From Medicago truncatula (lineage: Eukaryota > Streptophyta > Magnoliopsida > Fabales > Fabaceae): DNA of 64,000 bases. The stretch lies in the NCBI RefSeq assembly GCF_003473485.1, contig NC_053043.1:35998576-36062575 (forward strand). Direction: 5' to 3'. Made by a program: the position numbers and the translations under genes. Position 1 is the first letter of the stretch. Every line of letters starts with the position of its first letter. Below, in pieces: positions 12,047 through 23,984 of the stretch. The notes beneath the pieces were generated by a model. That model was not told where the DNA came from, did not search any database, and was given only the letters and a program-made list of their open reading frames with translations.

Positions 12047-13099
12047 TACATTTGAACTAAATATAACTATTTAACTTCATACTACTATTTTCTCTAAAAA
12101 AAAAAAACTTCATATTACTATTTGATATTAACAGTATTATCGATAACAAGTTCTCTATTAAGTTTGGTCAACAAAAAATAAATTCTGTCTTCAGTTAATT
12201 GAAGATTGGTAGAAGAAAAAGAAAAAATTAAGGGATAACGAGAGACTACAACATCAAAAGTTTTGAAGCAACTTCTTTTATTTTTTTATTTAATGAAAAG
12301 ATGTAAGGAACCAAAAAAAGAGAAATTACATTTTAACTAACCGTGGAGTGGTTGCTCCAACATGGTTAATAAATCATAAATGTTTAATATGAGTCGGACA
12401 TTGCTTCTAAAAAATCACATTAGAGCCATCTTCACACATCATTGATTGTTAAAGCATCGACCTCGACACACTTGTCAGCCTCACGATACATGTGACACAC
12501 TAACCTTCCAATCCAATTCTAACCACAAAATAATTCACTGTACTATGTGAGAGTAAAACACGTTGGTGTGTTGTTTAATACAAAATTACTTAGCTAGACA
12601 AATCAATGAGGAGGTTTGCAACCAATTTGATTGTTTGAAGTTTGAAAAAGTGGACACTGGTATTCAAGTACCAGTGGTCTCAATATTTTTCCTAGGAAAC
12701 TGCAAAAATCTTAAAGATGACTACTCTTTTGCTCCTTATTTGCTGTTTTAAGTCTACAAAACAACGTTTCCAAGTCGTAAAGGGCTTATAAACACACAGA
12801 AAAGCCGTTCGGGAGTTACAAAGCGAACCACTTTGGGGGGCAATAAGCAAAATTCAATCTCCAATTGAGAACTTTGCAATCATTCTGAAGCTTCACTCTT
12901 GTTTTCTTGGTTGTATGGTTGCAAACTTTGGTTGATGCAATGATAATCCCATAACTTGTCCTTGAATAGCAGGATCTAAGACCTTTGCAGGACTATCTAT
13001 TACGAATAGGTGCACAAATGAGTCAAAAACATGATACAGGTTTGAATGTATTGCATTCAATGATAAGATTGCATTTCCCGCACCAGAAACAATTTGAAC
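12047..13099. other. Intergenic, no gene recognised
   Basis: Short frames at 12563-12751 (plus) and 12893-13150 (minus) have no recognisable domain or splice support. The latter may be an old gene or transposon fragment, but nothing identifies it. Confidence 0.4.
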
Positions 13100-13261
13100 G
13101 TTTCTCTTTAGGCCCGCCCGCTCAATATCTCTAAAACACCCTAAATACACTTTTGGTAGTTATCTACCAGATGTATGTTTGACAAATAAACGTTCATCCG
13201 ATAGATAACTACTGGATGTCTATTTAGAGAGCCTTAGAGATATTGGGCCTAAAGAGAAACA
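13100..13261. mobile_element. Short inverted-repeat element related to the MULE at 50231
   Basis: Ends are inverted copies of GTTTCTCTTTAGGCCC, followed by CAATATCTCTAA in both arms and a central palindromic GGTAGTTATCTACC-type motif. The TTTAGGCC..CTCAATATCTCT arrangement is shared with the 820-bp element at 50231-51050. No clear target duplication was found, so the true ends may be a few bases off. Confidence 0.6.
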
Positions 13262-13924
13262 CCCAAACAGTTTAAGGGTGTGTTTGTTTTAGATTTTTTT
13301 TATAAAAAAATTACTTTTATCATTTTTGTGTTTGTTTAGGATTTTTAGAAAAATAATTTTATGCTACTGAGTTTAGCATTGATATAATCAGCATATTAAA
13401 CATTGGATGCAACCGTTTATGCTGTCTTAGGTAGTAGAAGTGCTATAATAGAAGTGAGTGGATGTTCTCTGCTTTGTAAAGTGTACATTTCTTAACAAGA
13501 AAAAAAAAATTGATTTAAATAAATAAAAGATGCATCACTTTGCACAAAACAGTTGGCAAAGGTTCAGTCATCAAAATCGAAAAACAAAAAAAAAAAACAC
13601 AAACTAAAAATGTGAACACATACATACATATGTTGACAATTGTTCTCCATCAATTAGTAGCATGACCTTGAACTCATTAGTCAAGATTCCCAGTCTGAAA
13701 ATTTGGCACATTATCACTCATAAGTCATAATATTGACAGCTTTCTACAGTTGAATCACCATTTACATTATACAAAAGAAGGGACAAATCTTTGTTGTTTG
13801 ATTTGCAGAAAGACACAAGAAGAAACATAGCTGGTAGGATGAAGTCAAGGATGATCAGTCCAAAGCATTGAAAAATTCTGCATGAACTGATCAAAGGGGA
13901 AACTCCCAAGCAGCCAAAGTTAGA

Positions 13925-15646
13925 TTAATCTGTCCCTTGTGACTGGTTTCCTGGTTCATGTTCCTGATAGGTGAAAACAATTGAAAATGATTCATCATTA
14001 AAGTTGACCTCACACACAAGCTTTTTATAAAAAAAGTGTCCTTTCTTTCTTCTCTGACAGATAAAGGTTTTCATTATAGAGAACATTAGATTTAGATGAA
14101 CAACAAAAACTGTGCTGTCGGGGCTTCACCCAACGAAGCCATGTTCCTCGGTCACAATCATAAGGCGAATATTTACGACTAAATCAACGACAAAACTATC
14201 ATCATATCCATACCTTCTCAAGAACATGGGTTCGGGATAGTGAACTAAGCTGGCTACTTTCCATATTTGCAAGTAACTGAACGACAGTCTTCAGCTGTGG
14301 AACACTACAAATTTTGAACTCAAATCAGCAATATATAAAAAACATATCCTACACTGATACAAAGTTAAAAGAAAATAACTGCAGCGACTTCGAATCAATG
14401 TTGTCAAAATAGCGGCTATAGCTTAACATAATTTGAACAAACCACTTTTATTATGCAACACGGGATTAATAAAAAGTGTTGCCAAATAGCAGTTACATAG
14501 GCAGGCGCTATAGTGCTATTATGTAACATACTAATTTGAACAAATCGCTGTTTTATGTAATCAGTAGCCATCGATAGAATATATATTCAAGATGAATATA
14601 ACAGTTTCAGCACGAAGTTAAAGCTCATGATAATAACATTTCAAAAGCCACTTGAATTCAAAATATACATGTATAACGATAATAATACAACACAGTCATA
14701 ATGACTTATCAATTAGAGAAGAAAAGATTCTAACTTTTGCAACCCATTTTCCATGTGTGCATCCAGAGACGATATTACTCTCGGCAACTGCTCTAAAACC
14801 TGTACAACAAAACCAAAACCATTACACACACTTCAAACGTTTGCTCACACTCAACAACAACATTTCATCAATTCAATTACCTGCTGTGTGTTCTTAACAG
14901 TAGAAACCTTCGCCAAAAGATTCTTGGGAAGCTTAACAAGTTTAGCCTACAAAACAAGTCAAAAGTCAAGACCCTAAAAAAGTAGAAATCAAACAACAAC
15001 ATCAATAATCACATATGTAGCACAAACACTTCTGATCTTTTTAGTACGACAATCTAACTTTAGATTGAAACCGTGCCCGGTGTCTGGCACGTGTCAGTGT
15101 CCAATACAACAACGACGCATGTGATTACTGATTACATTAAATTATGTCTTATCGTGTCTGTGTGTGCCCGAGCTTCATAGTTCATAGCTTCCGACCGAAG
15201 GCATGTCTGACACTGGACATGATACACACATGTGATTACATTCAATTATGTAATTCTCTTTAACTACTACCAATGCCGACGTGTCAGTGTCATGTCCAGT
15301 GTGTCTTCATTGGCACTTTACTAATTAGTAAAAGGTTCACTAAACATCAATTTTCAATTAAAATCAATTTGAAACAAAATCAATTTTCCAATTTTCTATT
15401 CATTTTGATGTTGAATTTGAATTATGAATGATATTGAGGAAGAGAAGAAAGTACCTGAGCAGGAGAAGAGTGTTGCATGAGGTGAAGAAGGTTTGATGTT
15501 GATTGCACTGTCTGTGAGATTTGCTCGGCGACTACTGCCTTCGCTGAATTGTCGCCGCCGGTAGCTGCGTTTTGCGTCGACATAGGTCGCCACAGCGGCC
15601 TTCGTCTGTTTGCTGCGGTTGGTGGATCTTGACGCCGTTGTTCCAT
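13925..15646 (-). CDS. TOM2B-like small basic plant protein, five exons
   Basis: Exons by GT..AG borders: 15455-15646, 14881-14946, 14735-14799, 14214-14304, 13925-13963 (stop TAA); total 453 nt, about 150 residues, frame continuous. A second in-frame ATG lies at 15655, giving three more residues. The basic N-terminus ([16 protein letters not shown]) is followed by a conserved core: [20 protein letters not shown], then [11 protein letters not shown] / [16 protein letters not shown] / [19 protein letters not shown] / [18 protein letters not shown], predicted to be helical. This pattern recalls Arabidopsis TOM2B, a small host protein identified because it supports tobamovirus multiplication; that identity rests on my recall of the family. 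Introns 1 and 3 contain short dispersed repeats. No signal peptide or membrane segment is seen. Confidence 0.7.
14398..14585. mobile_element. Repeat in intron 3 of the TOM2B-like gene
   Basis: TGTTGTCAAAATAGCGGCTA near 14400 and later GCAGGCGCTATAGTGCTATT and inverted-looking AATTTGAACAAA copies are typical of a common legume miniature repeat. Boundaries are not resolved by a target duplication. Confidence 0.4.
15065..15315. mobile_element. GTGTC-rich MITE-like repeat in intron 1 of the TOM2B-like gene
   Basis: Repeated and inverted GTGTCAGTGTC / GACACTGGACATG motifs and two ATGTGATTAC.TTA.ATTATGT copies. The same motif set occurs in the short insertion at 38588-38711, so this is a dispersed family with possibly two nested copies here. 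Confidence 0.5.
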
Positions 15647-15820
15647 TTTTTTCATCCCTTTTATTCCTTCAACTTTTTTTACTGCTCACAATTTTTTACT
15701 GAATTTCATTTCAAGCATTTGTCACTCATGATCTGCTTCTTAATCGGTTTTTACGGTGCAAAGGTAAATATTTTTTGAGAATTGCTCTTCCCCACGTTTG
15801 GTTTGGTTGTGCTACACGAG

Positions 15821-16933
15821 TAAATTACTCAAATGCCCCTCGGCAGTTAACTGCCGAAGTTTTAGAAATACGGCTGGAGTTAACCGCTGAGGAAAACTTC
15901 GGCAGTTAACTACCGAGGAAAACTGAAAACTTCGGCAGTTAACTGCCGAGGAAACCTCAAACCTGTTTTTTTTTTTTTTTGACAAAATCCATAAATTGTC
16001 ATTAATAACAAACTTTTTTTTTTTGACAAAAACCATAAATTGTCTTTAATAATATTTATTGATTTTGAATGTTTCAATCATTATTTTGGTACGTTTCAAA
16101 TAATTGCAGTATTATACTTATGCGTATATATCTTAATAAGAATAACATTTAAATCAGTGTAAAAATTAAACATTTGAATATTGTTTTGCACATTACTTAA
16201 ATACCAATAATAATAAAAAAATCGTTAAAATAATTGTGCACAACGATTTTTTTTAAGGTATAATATGTTGTTATATTTTCTACATTAAAATAATTGTGTA
16301 CAAAGATTTTTTTTTATTTAAGTAATTTGCAAAACAATATTCAAATACTTAATTTTTACACTTATTGAAATGTTTTTTGAGGACTTAAATGTTAAGCCTA
16401 AAACAAAGAAAAAGGAAATAAAAGAAGAAAATTCCGTGAAAGTTCTTTGGAAATAAAATATTCACTAATGTTGAAGATCAAAACAGTTATAACCAAAAAA
16501 GAAGAAGATCAAATGACTAATACAATTAAAATAATTGTGAATATTTCCGTAAAAAGGAAATAAAAGAAGAAAATTCCGTGAAAGTTCTTTGGAAATAGAA
16601 TATTCACTATTGTTGAAGATCAAAGCAGTTATAACCAAAAAAGAAGAAGATCAAATGAGTAATACAATTAAAATAAATAAGGAAGGCAAATCAATAAAAT
16701 TAAAAACAAATTATTAAGAAAAATCAATGAAAAATGATAAAGACCGCAAAATATTCTCAAAGAATATTTATGGTTTTTGTAAAAAAAAAAAAAAGTTTGA
16801 GGTTTCCTCGGCAGTTAACTGCAGAAGTTTTCAGTTTTCCTCGGTAGTTTACTGCCGAAGTTTTCCTCGGCAAATAACTGCAACAGGTTTCATAATTCGG
16901 CAGTTAACTGTCGAGGGGCATTTGGGTAAATTA
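15821..16933. mobile_element. Inverted-repeat element with arrays of the GGCAGTTAACTGCC palindrome
   Basis: Arms of about 160 bp begin TAAATTACTCAAATGCCCCT at the left and TAATTTACCCAAATGCCCCT (inverted) at the right. The left arm holds three and the right arm four full or degenerate copies of a CGGCAGTTAACTGCCGA unit. A direct duplication of about 120 bp lies inside (16414-16534 and 16556-16676). No transposase is seen and no target duplication could be fixed. It starts about 175 bp upstream of the TOM2B-like start codon. Confidence 0.7.
16414..16676. repeat. Direct repeat, two copies of about 121 bp, period 142
   Basis: Both copies run from GGAAATAAAAGAAGAAAATT to CAATTAAAATA with only a few substitutions. 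They are inside the inverted-repeat element. Confidence 0.85.
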
Positions 16934-17144
16934 CTAGTGTTTCTCAGCCAAAGATAATGTGTCAACAACAATTCTCATATTTTTTTTTTGTTTTGTTTAG
17001 AGGAGAAAGATAAATTGTTAGATTCACAAAAGAGAAAATATTATTTTGTTTCTTAACCGTGTTCTTAAGACATGTGTTATAACATTAAAAATAGAAAAAA
17101 TTTATTAAAATTTTTACATTCCATAGTAAATATTTAGAATCTTT

Positions 17145-17225
17145 ACCTTGAGTTTAGTTTAGTTGGTAAGCATAATATATGTAAGGTATGAAGTTCAAAC
17201 CTCGACCACCACAAAATAAAATTAT
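17145..17225 (+). mobile_element. SINE-like fragment
   Basis: AGTTTAGTTGGTAAGCATAA resembles a pol III A-box region and GAAGTTCAAACCTCGACC a B-box region about 40 bp on, as in tRNA-derived SINEs. No target duplication was confirmed. Confidence 0.45.
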
Positions 17226-17327
17226 AATCTTATCTTTTCAAGACAAAATCATGTTTTAATTTCACTTATATACGTTAGTTTAAATCATTCTAACAAACAT
17301 TGTTTAACATTTATACGTTAGTTTAAA

Positions 17328-17602
17328 GGGTTAATAGTGTTTTACCTCCTTTAATATATGTCATTTCCGATTTTTCTCCTGTAAAATATTTTTTTTGAAT
17401 TTCATCCTTGAAATTTGAAGATTTTTTGGTTCTGGATCTTCATGAAAAATTTCACTCTCTGTAATTTTGGTTTACAGTCAAAATTCATGACAGTCCAAAA
17501 TAAAAAAATTTCAAATTACAAGGACGAAATCCCAAAAAAATATTTTACAGGGGGCAAAACCGGAAATGATATATATTACAAGGGGTAAAACACTATTAAC
17601 CC
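17328..17602. mobile_element. MULE-type foldback MITE, copy A
   Basis: Ends GGGTTAATAGTGTTTTACC are inverted at both sides, with long arms (..CATTTCCG..CCTGTAAAATATTTTTT..) making a foldback. Flanks TAGTTTAAA (17319-17327) and TTGTTTAAA (17603-17611) match at 8 of 9 positions, a MULE-size duplication. Confidence 0.8.
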
Positions 17603-17631
17603 TTGTTTAAATCATTGCTTAATAATAATAA

Positions 17632-18002
17632 GGGTCAATAGTGTTTTACCCCCTGTTATATAGGACATTTCCGGTTTTTCCCCCTGTAAAATTTTCTTTT
17701 TGGATTCCATCCTTGTAATTTGAAGTTTTTTGGTTTTGGACCTTCATGAATTTTGACTGTACAAAATCGATGATATGACAGGGGATAAACCGAAATTTCC
17801 TCAAATTAATAGGGAGGTAAATCGAAATTTGCTCAAATTGTGGCGGTAAACCAAAATTTCCTCAAATTATAGGGGGCAAAATTTTTCATGAAGGTCTAAA
17901 ACCAAAAAATTTTCAAATTACAAGGACAAAATCCAAAGAAAATATTTTACAGGGGGAAAACCGGAAATGACCTATATTACAGTGAGTAAATACTATTAAC
18001 TC
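17632..18002. mobile_element. MULE-type foldback MITE, copy B
   Basis: Same family as the element 29 bp to its left: ends GGGTCAATAGTGTTTTACCC and inverted GAGTTAATAGTATTTACTC. Flanked by TAATAATAA on both sides (17623-17631 and 18003-18011); because this is simple sequence the duplication is suggestive rather than strict. Confidence 0.75.
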
Positions 18003-18011
18003 TAATAATAA

Positions 18012-19097
18012 TAATAATAATTTTAATGGTATAGTTTGAATAATAATAAAATAGTTGGACAGGAGAGAAGAATGTAAAGTGATTTGAATGGTTTGAAGAG
18101 TTATCTACATTACCTTTTTGGTAAGATTTTTATGTCACCAAATTAATTATCTTTCAACATAATTTAGTTTGAGATATATGTTTCTAAGTTCTTGTTGGTA
18201 TGTTGAGGTTAAGGCTTTTGATCTCCTACAATTTGTTTCATGTATAACAAGAGGTCCAAATTGCCATGCTTATATCAAATAAGGAAACGAAAAATAATAA
18301 GAAGTTGGACATACAATGATGTTGGGGATGATTGGTTTGTATGTCGTGATACTTGTTAAAAGCTTATGTCCAAGTGGATTTTAATATGCTTGGTTCATCG
18401 AAAAGCATACCCATTGATGATGTTAGAAACACTTGGTCATAGTGATGGAATGTCATATAAAAAAGACAATCTCTGCATACTTATCTTTGGACAAAATAAA
18501 TAGAATATATTTTGTTAGTTGAACAAAATTTATAGGATTTTCAAGTTGTAATCTTCAAATGATAGTTTATTGCCCTGCAACTTTTTGTAAAGGCGAGTAA
18601 AATAATATGTGAAGTCTAACATTTTTAGTATATTATGTAATAAAATAAGGGTTAATTAAGTTTTTAGTCCCTATAAATATTCAGAATTTTGTTTTTAGTC
18701 CCTACAAAATAAAATCACACTTTTTAGTAAAATAATATAGATCAACAAGGATGCAGGAACAATTGTTTGGTGTGACAGAACACTCGTCGTGATGCTAAGC
18801 TAAAATTGGTCTTTACATTGTCGGATAGGTGTGTCACCTCTTGAATAACATTGTTGTACCAAGAAGAGATTGTTGACTCAAAGTATTTTGGTCCTTATTA
18901 AAGAAGAGCCAAGGCAATTGAATGGTGGGCTTAAGTTGAAAAACATGGAATAAACAAAGCAAGACTAGTTTGTGTTCAAGAAGTAATATACCAGATCAAT
19001 GATGATGTCTATTGTCAAAGGCATACACCTGTTTCCAGGTTGGTCATTATTTCCACATGAAAATTGAAGAGAATTAAGTGTATTATTTATTCATCAA
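18012..19097. other. Intergenic, with a solitary repeat arm at 18648-18735
   Basis: 18648-18735 has AGGGTTAATTAAGTTTTTAG and two TTTTTAGTCCCTA copies, the arm of a common legume MULE-like repeat, without a matching second arm. The remainder, up to the LTR element, shows no gene or readable transposon border. Confidence 0.45.
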
Positions 19098-19102
19098 AAG
19101 AA

Positions 19103-20434
19103 TGATAAGGTAATAATTATAGGTTTTTAAGTGTTTAGTTTATTAGAATTTTATGTGTTTTTAATTACTTTTTAGAACTTCGGTACTTCTAATCGTTTGT
19201 TATTTTATTTCAGGATTAAATATGATGAAATCAAGTTTGTACACAAAAAAGGGATCTAAAAGCATGATTGAGGCATGTAGCATAAAGATGCATGTTTTGA
19301 AGCTTGCTTGAGAAGTGAAAGATGGGAAATTCTGTCCATTCTATAGCGGACGGTCGTGCTCACAAATGCACTGACCATGCGCCCCTTTTCACCAAATTGG
19401 GCTGCACAATGTCGAGAGCTGCGCACAGTCTATGCTCAGCTACGCACGGCCATGCGCGATACTAATGTTCCCTTTGCTGCTTTTGCATGTTCATCCAAGC
19501 ACGATCATGTGCCTTGCAAGCATGACCGTGCGCGGTTCCAAATGCTTGTTTAAGTGATATTTTTAACATAGAAGCCCATGGGTTGCCTTGTAACGCATTG
19601 CTAATGCCTTTTCGAGGGTTTTGGCTGTACTTTGGGCTATAAATAGAGGAGCCATCAGACTTGTTACTCATCTTTGAATTTTGGGAATATTTTGTGAAAA
19701 TTGTTTCTATTGAATCAAAGTTCTTTATTTTTCTGCAACCTTTATTTCTTGTTCTTTACAATTATGCACTTTTACTTTCAACTGTTTACTTTCATGTCTT
19801 TCTACTCTATCTCTTTAATCTCTTTGTCTACGATAAAAATGAGTGAGTAGATTGAAATTGTTGGATGAGTCTAATGACCTAATCCCTATCAAACCAAGCT
19901 AAGAACCCTAATTTTATTTAAGTAAATCTATTTTCTAATCTAATCTCATCGTTCTTAATTCATATTTCAAATACTAATTGAAGGATCAAAAGATGAAGGT
20001 TAGTATTAGAACAAGTGAGATTAGACAAGGTTTGCAAAACATGAGAATAGTCGAGTAAACCTTGAGACCTTAAAAGTGTCTTTCTTAATGGATTTCAATA
20101 GCAATCAACCATGAGAATATGCGTGATTGCCATTGAAATTCACTTATGTATTCTTAGAGGAAACAAAAAATACATTAGAGAAAATTGTCTTTAGAAACAA
20201 ATTTAACATAAGATTTAAATATAGGTTTGGATTGTGAGTGATTTGTCATTATGATGAACCAATAATCCCGAGACGCTTTTTATTATTTTATATCAATCAA
20301 ATTTGCTAAACTTCTAAATCATGAACCTTTCAGCGAATCACTATTAGAAAGAAAATCAATAATTACAATAACTCCCTGTGAAACGATATTTTACTACTTT
20401 GATGGAACCGTGCGCTTGCGTATTTCACAAATCA
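19103..20434 (+). repeat. 5' LTR of the Ty3/gypsy element
   Basis: 1332 bp, beginning TGATAAGG and ending CACAAATCA, aligned by eye with the 3' LTR over most of its length. A TATAAATAGAGGA box near 19639-19651 is a likely element promoter and is conserved in the other LTR. Confidence 0.88.
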
Positions 20435-20439
20435 AGTTT

Positions 20440-20468
20440 TTGGCGCCGCTGGCGCCGCTGCCGGGGAG
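20440..20468 (+). other. Primer binding site (tRNA-Asp type) with a 9-bp tandem duplication
   Basis: TGGCGCCGCTGCCGGGGA at 20450-20467 is close to the complement of the tRNA-Asp 3' end used by Athila/Calypso elements. It is preceded by an extra copy of its first part, so GGCGCCGCT occurs twice in a row. Confidence 0.75.
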
Positions 20469-20552
20469 TTAGTAATATTGATTAACTTTTTAGCTTTAGT
20501 TAGATTGGTTTTTTTCTTTCTTTCTTTCAACTTTTGGAGATTTAATTCTTGA

Positions 20553-21538
20553 ATGCGAAGAACCAAAAGTCTTGGAGAATTCGTTCATGAGATTGAGAGG
20601 TTCTTCCACGAAAGAAGAAGAAACACACACAAAAACAGAAACGATATAGCTGAGGAACACACTCTTAGAGAGTATGCAACCCCATCTATGGATGAGCCAC
20701 ACGTTGTTATTGTGTACTCAACGATTGAAGAAAATAATTTTGAAATCAAGCCTGCACTACTAAATTTAGTGCAGCAAAATCAATTTTCCGGATTACCCAC
20801 TGAGGATCCGAATCTTCATATTGCTACTTTATAAGACTCAGTGGAACTTTGAAAGCAAACCAAGAGGCCGTAAGGCTGCACCTATTTCCTTTCTCTTTAA
20901 GAGATAGAGCTAGTGTGTGGTTTTATTCATTGCAAAATGGTTCTATTACTTCATGGGACCAAATGAGGCAAGCATTCCTTGCCCGATTATTTTCCCCTAG
21001 TAAACCTGCTCAATTGAGGGATCAAATAACACAATTCACTTAAAGAGATGGGGGATCTCTTTACGATGTGTGGGAGCGTTTCAAGGAAATGCTTAGGCTT
21101 TGCCCCCACCATGGTTTAGAGAAATGGCTGATTGTCCATACTTTATATAATGGTCTTCTATATACCACAAAAATGATTGTTGATGCAGCTGCAGGTGGAG
21201 CTTTGATGAATAAAAATTACATAGCAACATATGCTTTGATCGAGGACATGGCTCAAAACCACTATCAGTTGACAAGTGAAAAAGCCATCACTGTTGTTGC
21301 TCCTTCACCCACTAAAAAAGAGGCAGGTATGTATGAAGTTTCTTCCCTTGATCATTTGAATGCTAATGTGGATGCACTTTTTCAAAAATTTGACAAATTA
21401 AGTGTAAGTGTTGTCACACCTGCTCCCACTTCACCACCTTGTGAAGTTTGTGGAATATTTGGTCATACTGGCGTTGAATGCCAACTAAGTAGTGTTGTTG
21501 AAAGTCCTGAGCAAGTAAACTATGCTCGATATAATTAA
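20553..21538 (+). pseudogene. gag of the Ty3/gypsy element, broken
   Basis: Structural protein of retrotransposon particles. Three readable pieces: 20553-20834, 20849-21043 and 21068-21538. A frameshift separates the first two, and an in-frame TAA (21041-21043) separates the last two. The middle piece has the retrotransposon gag signature (LFPFSLRDRASVWFYSL, then FLARLFSP), and the third has a zinc knuckle CEVCGIFGHTGVEC. A further gag/linker stretch continues at 21649-21963. It cannot make an intact protein as it stands. Confidence 0.85.
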
Positions 21539-22146
21539 GGAATGAGGAACAATAAAAAAATTATAATAAAACCCCTCAAAACCCTTTTGGACAAGAAACA
21601 ACATCACCTGGTTTTGCAAACAACCAAAAAAGTCGTCAAAAATCCAACTTGGAACTTTTGCTAGAAAATTTTGTAATGGGTCAAACCAAGCAAAACCAAG
21701 AATTTAAAAACCAAACTGAATTTTTGAATGACTCTCTCATTAAGCTCACATCAAAAGTGGATTCTATTGTTACTCACAACAAAATGCTTGACACTCAAAT
21801 CTCTCAAGTAGCCCAACAAGTGGCCTCTTCCACACAAACTCCCAGAATCTTTCCGGGTCAGCCTGAAACCAATCCCAAAGTCCATTTAAATGTTGTTACC
21901 CTTATGAATGGTAGGAAACTAGAAGAGCCTCAAGTGAAAGATAAGGCTAAAGAGAGTGAGTAAGTGAGTAATAAACCACCAAGTGAGGAACCTAAGATAG
22001 AAAGTGAAAAGCCAAAAACTCCACCACCTTATAAACCAAAAAATCCATTTCCACAAAGGCTTGCTAAACCTAACCTGGATGCGCAATTTAAAAAGTCTGT
22101 TGACATGCTGAAAAAAATATACATTAATGTTCCTTTTACTTAAGCA

Positions 22147-22674
22147 TTGTCTCAAATGCCTCTCTATGCAAAAAAATTGAAAGATATTTTATCAAAGAAA
22201 AGAAAAATAGAGGATGATGAGACAATAACTTTAACAAGAGAATGTAATGATTTCATACAAAAGAAATTGCCTCCAAAGCTCAAAGATCCCGGTAGTTTTT
22301 CCATCCCATGTGTGATTGAAAATGAAACCATTGAGAAAACCATGTGTGATCTAGGAGCTAGTGTTAGCTTGCTTCCCTTATCCCTCTTTAAGAGGATTTG
22401 CATAGGCGAGTTGAAACCTACTAGGATGACCTTGCAGTTGACCGATCGTTCCATTATCTATCTTGCCAGAATTCTTGAGGATATCCCCATTAAGGTGGGA
22501 AAAATTTATATCCTGGCGGATTTTGTGGTAGTGGATATCGAGGAGGATTCCCAAATTCCAATCCTTATTGATGTTAAGAATGGTAAGATAGCTTTTCATG
22601 TAGGTGATGAGAAGGTAGAGTTTGAAATTGCCAATCTGCAGATGTTGTTATTGATGTTAAGAATGGTAAGATAG
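22147..22674 (+). pseudogene. Aspartic protease region of the Ty3/gypsy element
   Basis: Retropepsin-like domain: CDLGASVSLLPLSLF carries the D-L-G-A active-site form typical of Athila-type elements, with VVVDIEEDSQIPILID downstream as the flap/hydrophobic core. The frame then runs into a tandem duplication: about 62 bp at 22570-22631 recurs at 22652-22713, shifting the downstream frame. The normal end of the domain is read after the second copy. Reverse transcriptase, expected next, is absent. Confidence 0.8.
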
Positions 22675-22714
22675 CTTTTCATGTAGGTGATGAGAAGGTA
22701 GAGTTTGAAATTGG

Positions 22715-23984
22715 CCATTTGATGAAGGGTCCCTCTATTTTTGATTCATGTTGTATGATTGATGTTGTTGATCATTGTGTGAAAGAATGCTTCCTAGCGT
22801 CATCTGCACATGATGATCCCTTTGATCCGTTTTGAAGGTATTTTTGAACTTCAAACTAGTGACGTTAAAAGAGCGTTGTGTGGGAGCCAACCCACGGGTT
22901 AATGTCATTTCCTTTGTTTATGTTTTGCAGAATAATAGAAGAAAAGCCACATGAAGGATTAAACAAATTCCACATACAATAGGTGAACCACGTAACCAAC
23001 TAAAATTGTGAGCTCTCTCCCTCCTTTAATATGTTTTATCTTTTAATCATTCAAGACAATGTTTGTCTTAAGTATGGGGGGGGGGGGGGGGGTCAAATAA
23101 GTTACTTTAGTTTTTCTTTTAAGTGTCGTAGTGTTTTGAACTCCCTTGCATTTTAAAATTTTTATTTTTGTTTGATGTGAAAGGCATTTGTAAGCAGCTT
23201 GTTTTTGTTAGTTTATGTGATATAAAAAAAAAAGTTTCTTCCAAAAGGCTGTTTAAGGATGATTATGTGCATGAAAACAAAATCTTGTGTTTTAAGTGTT
23301 GTTGCTATACCCGCATCAATTTTTAATGTGAAATTCTCTCTTTGAGAAAAGCACAAAGTTGCAGTCTTTGAGTAAGTGTGTAGGTAGGTGTTTTAAGGAG
23401 CACGTTCTAACTGTAATGGTAAATTAACTCTTAAAAGTTTTAAGAGTAAAAGTAGTATAAGTTAGTTTGGGGGAATAAAAAGGATCAAATCAAGGTGACC
23501 AAGTGCCCAAAACTAGTTAGTCAAGACATTAATTAAATGATCAAGTGCCTAAAACTGATTGATTATCTAAAGGGTTGGAAGCAAATATAGATGTAAGGGG
23601 ACATCATTGACATGGGTTGGTAGGAGCTGCCTTCACTGGCCTTCCAGGGAAGATTTGGTTAACCTGAAAACTCATGTAGCTTCTGTAATTCCTTCTTTCT
23701 TATAATTGTCAAATGATCAAAGAATTCCCAATTTTCTTATATGAAATGAAGAAAGAAATTTTCTCGGTTGGTTTAGTATTAAAGTTTGAACCTATTTCCT
23801 CATAATATCCCTTGAATTTTGTTGTTGGGTTGAATAGGTTCATGAGAAACACTTGAGGTTGTGATTAGTGTCCGCTGGAAACAAAGCCTTGGAGGAAACA
23901 AAAGTTTTTAATTTATGTTGTTATTGCTGCTAATGTTTACATCTTTTGCTTGAGGACAAGCAAAGATTCAAGTATCGGGAAGTT
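22715..23984 (+). other. Non-coding 3' interior of the Ty3/gypsy element with a G17 run
   Basis: No polymerase or integrase motif. A run of 17 G at 23076-23092 follows CTTAAGTAT. The segment before the 3' LTR, TTGAGGACAAGCAAAGATTC then AAGTATCGGGAAGTT, is the usual sequence preceding the LTR in this family and stands for a weak polypurine tract. Confidence 0.7.

Noticed and set aside
19356..19846. Frames in the 5' LTR, mirrored at 24205-24751
   Set aside because: They lie inside LTRs, overlap on both strands, and have no domain.
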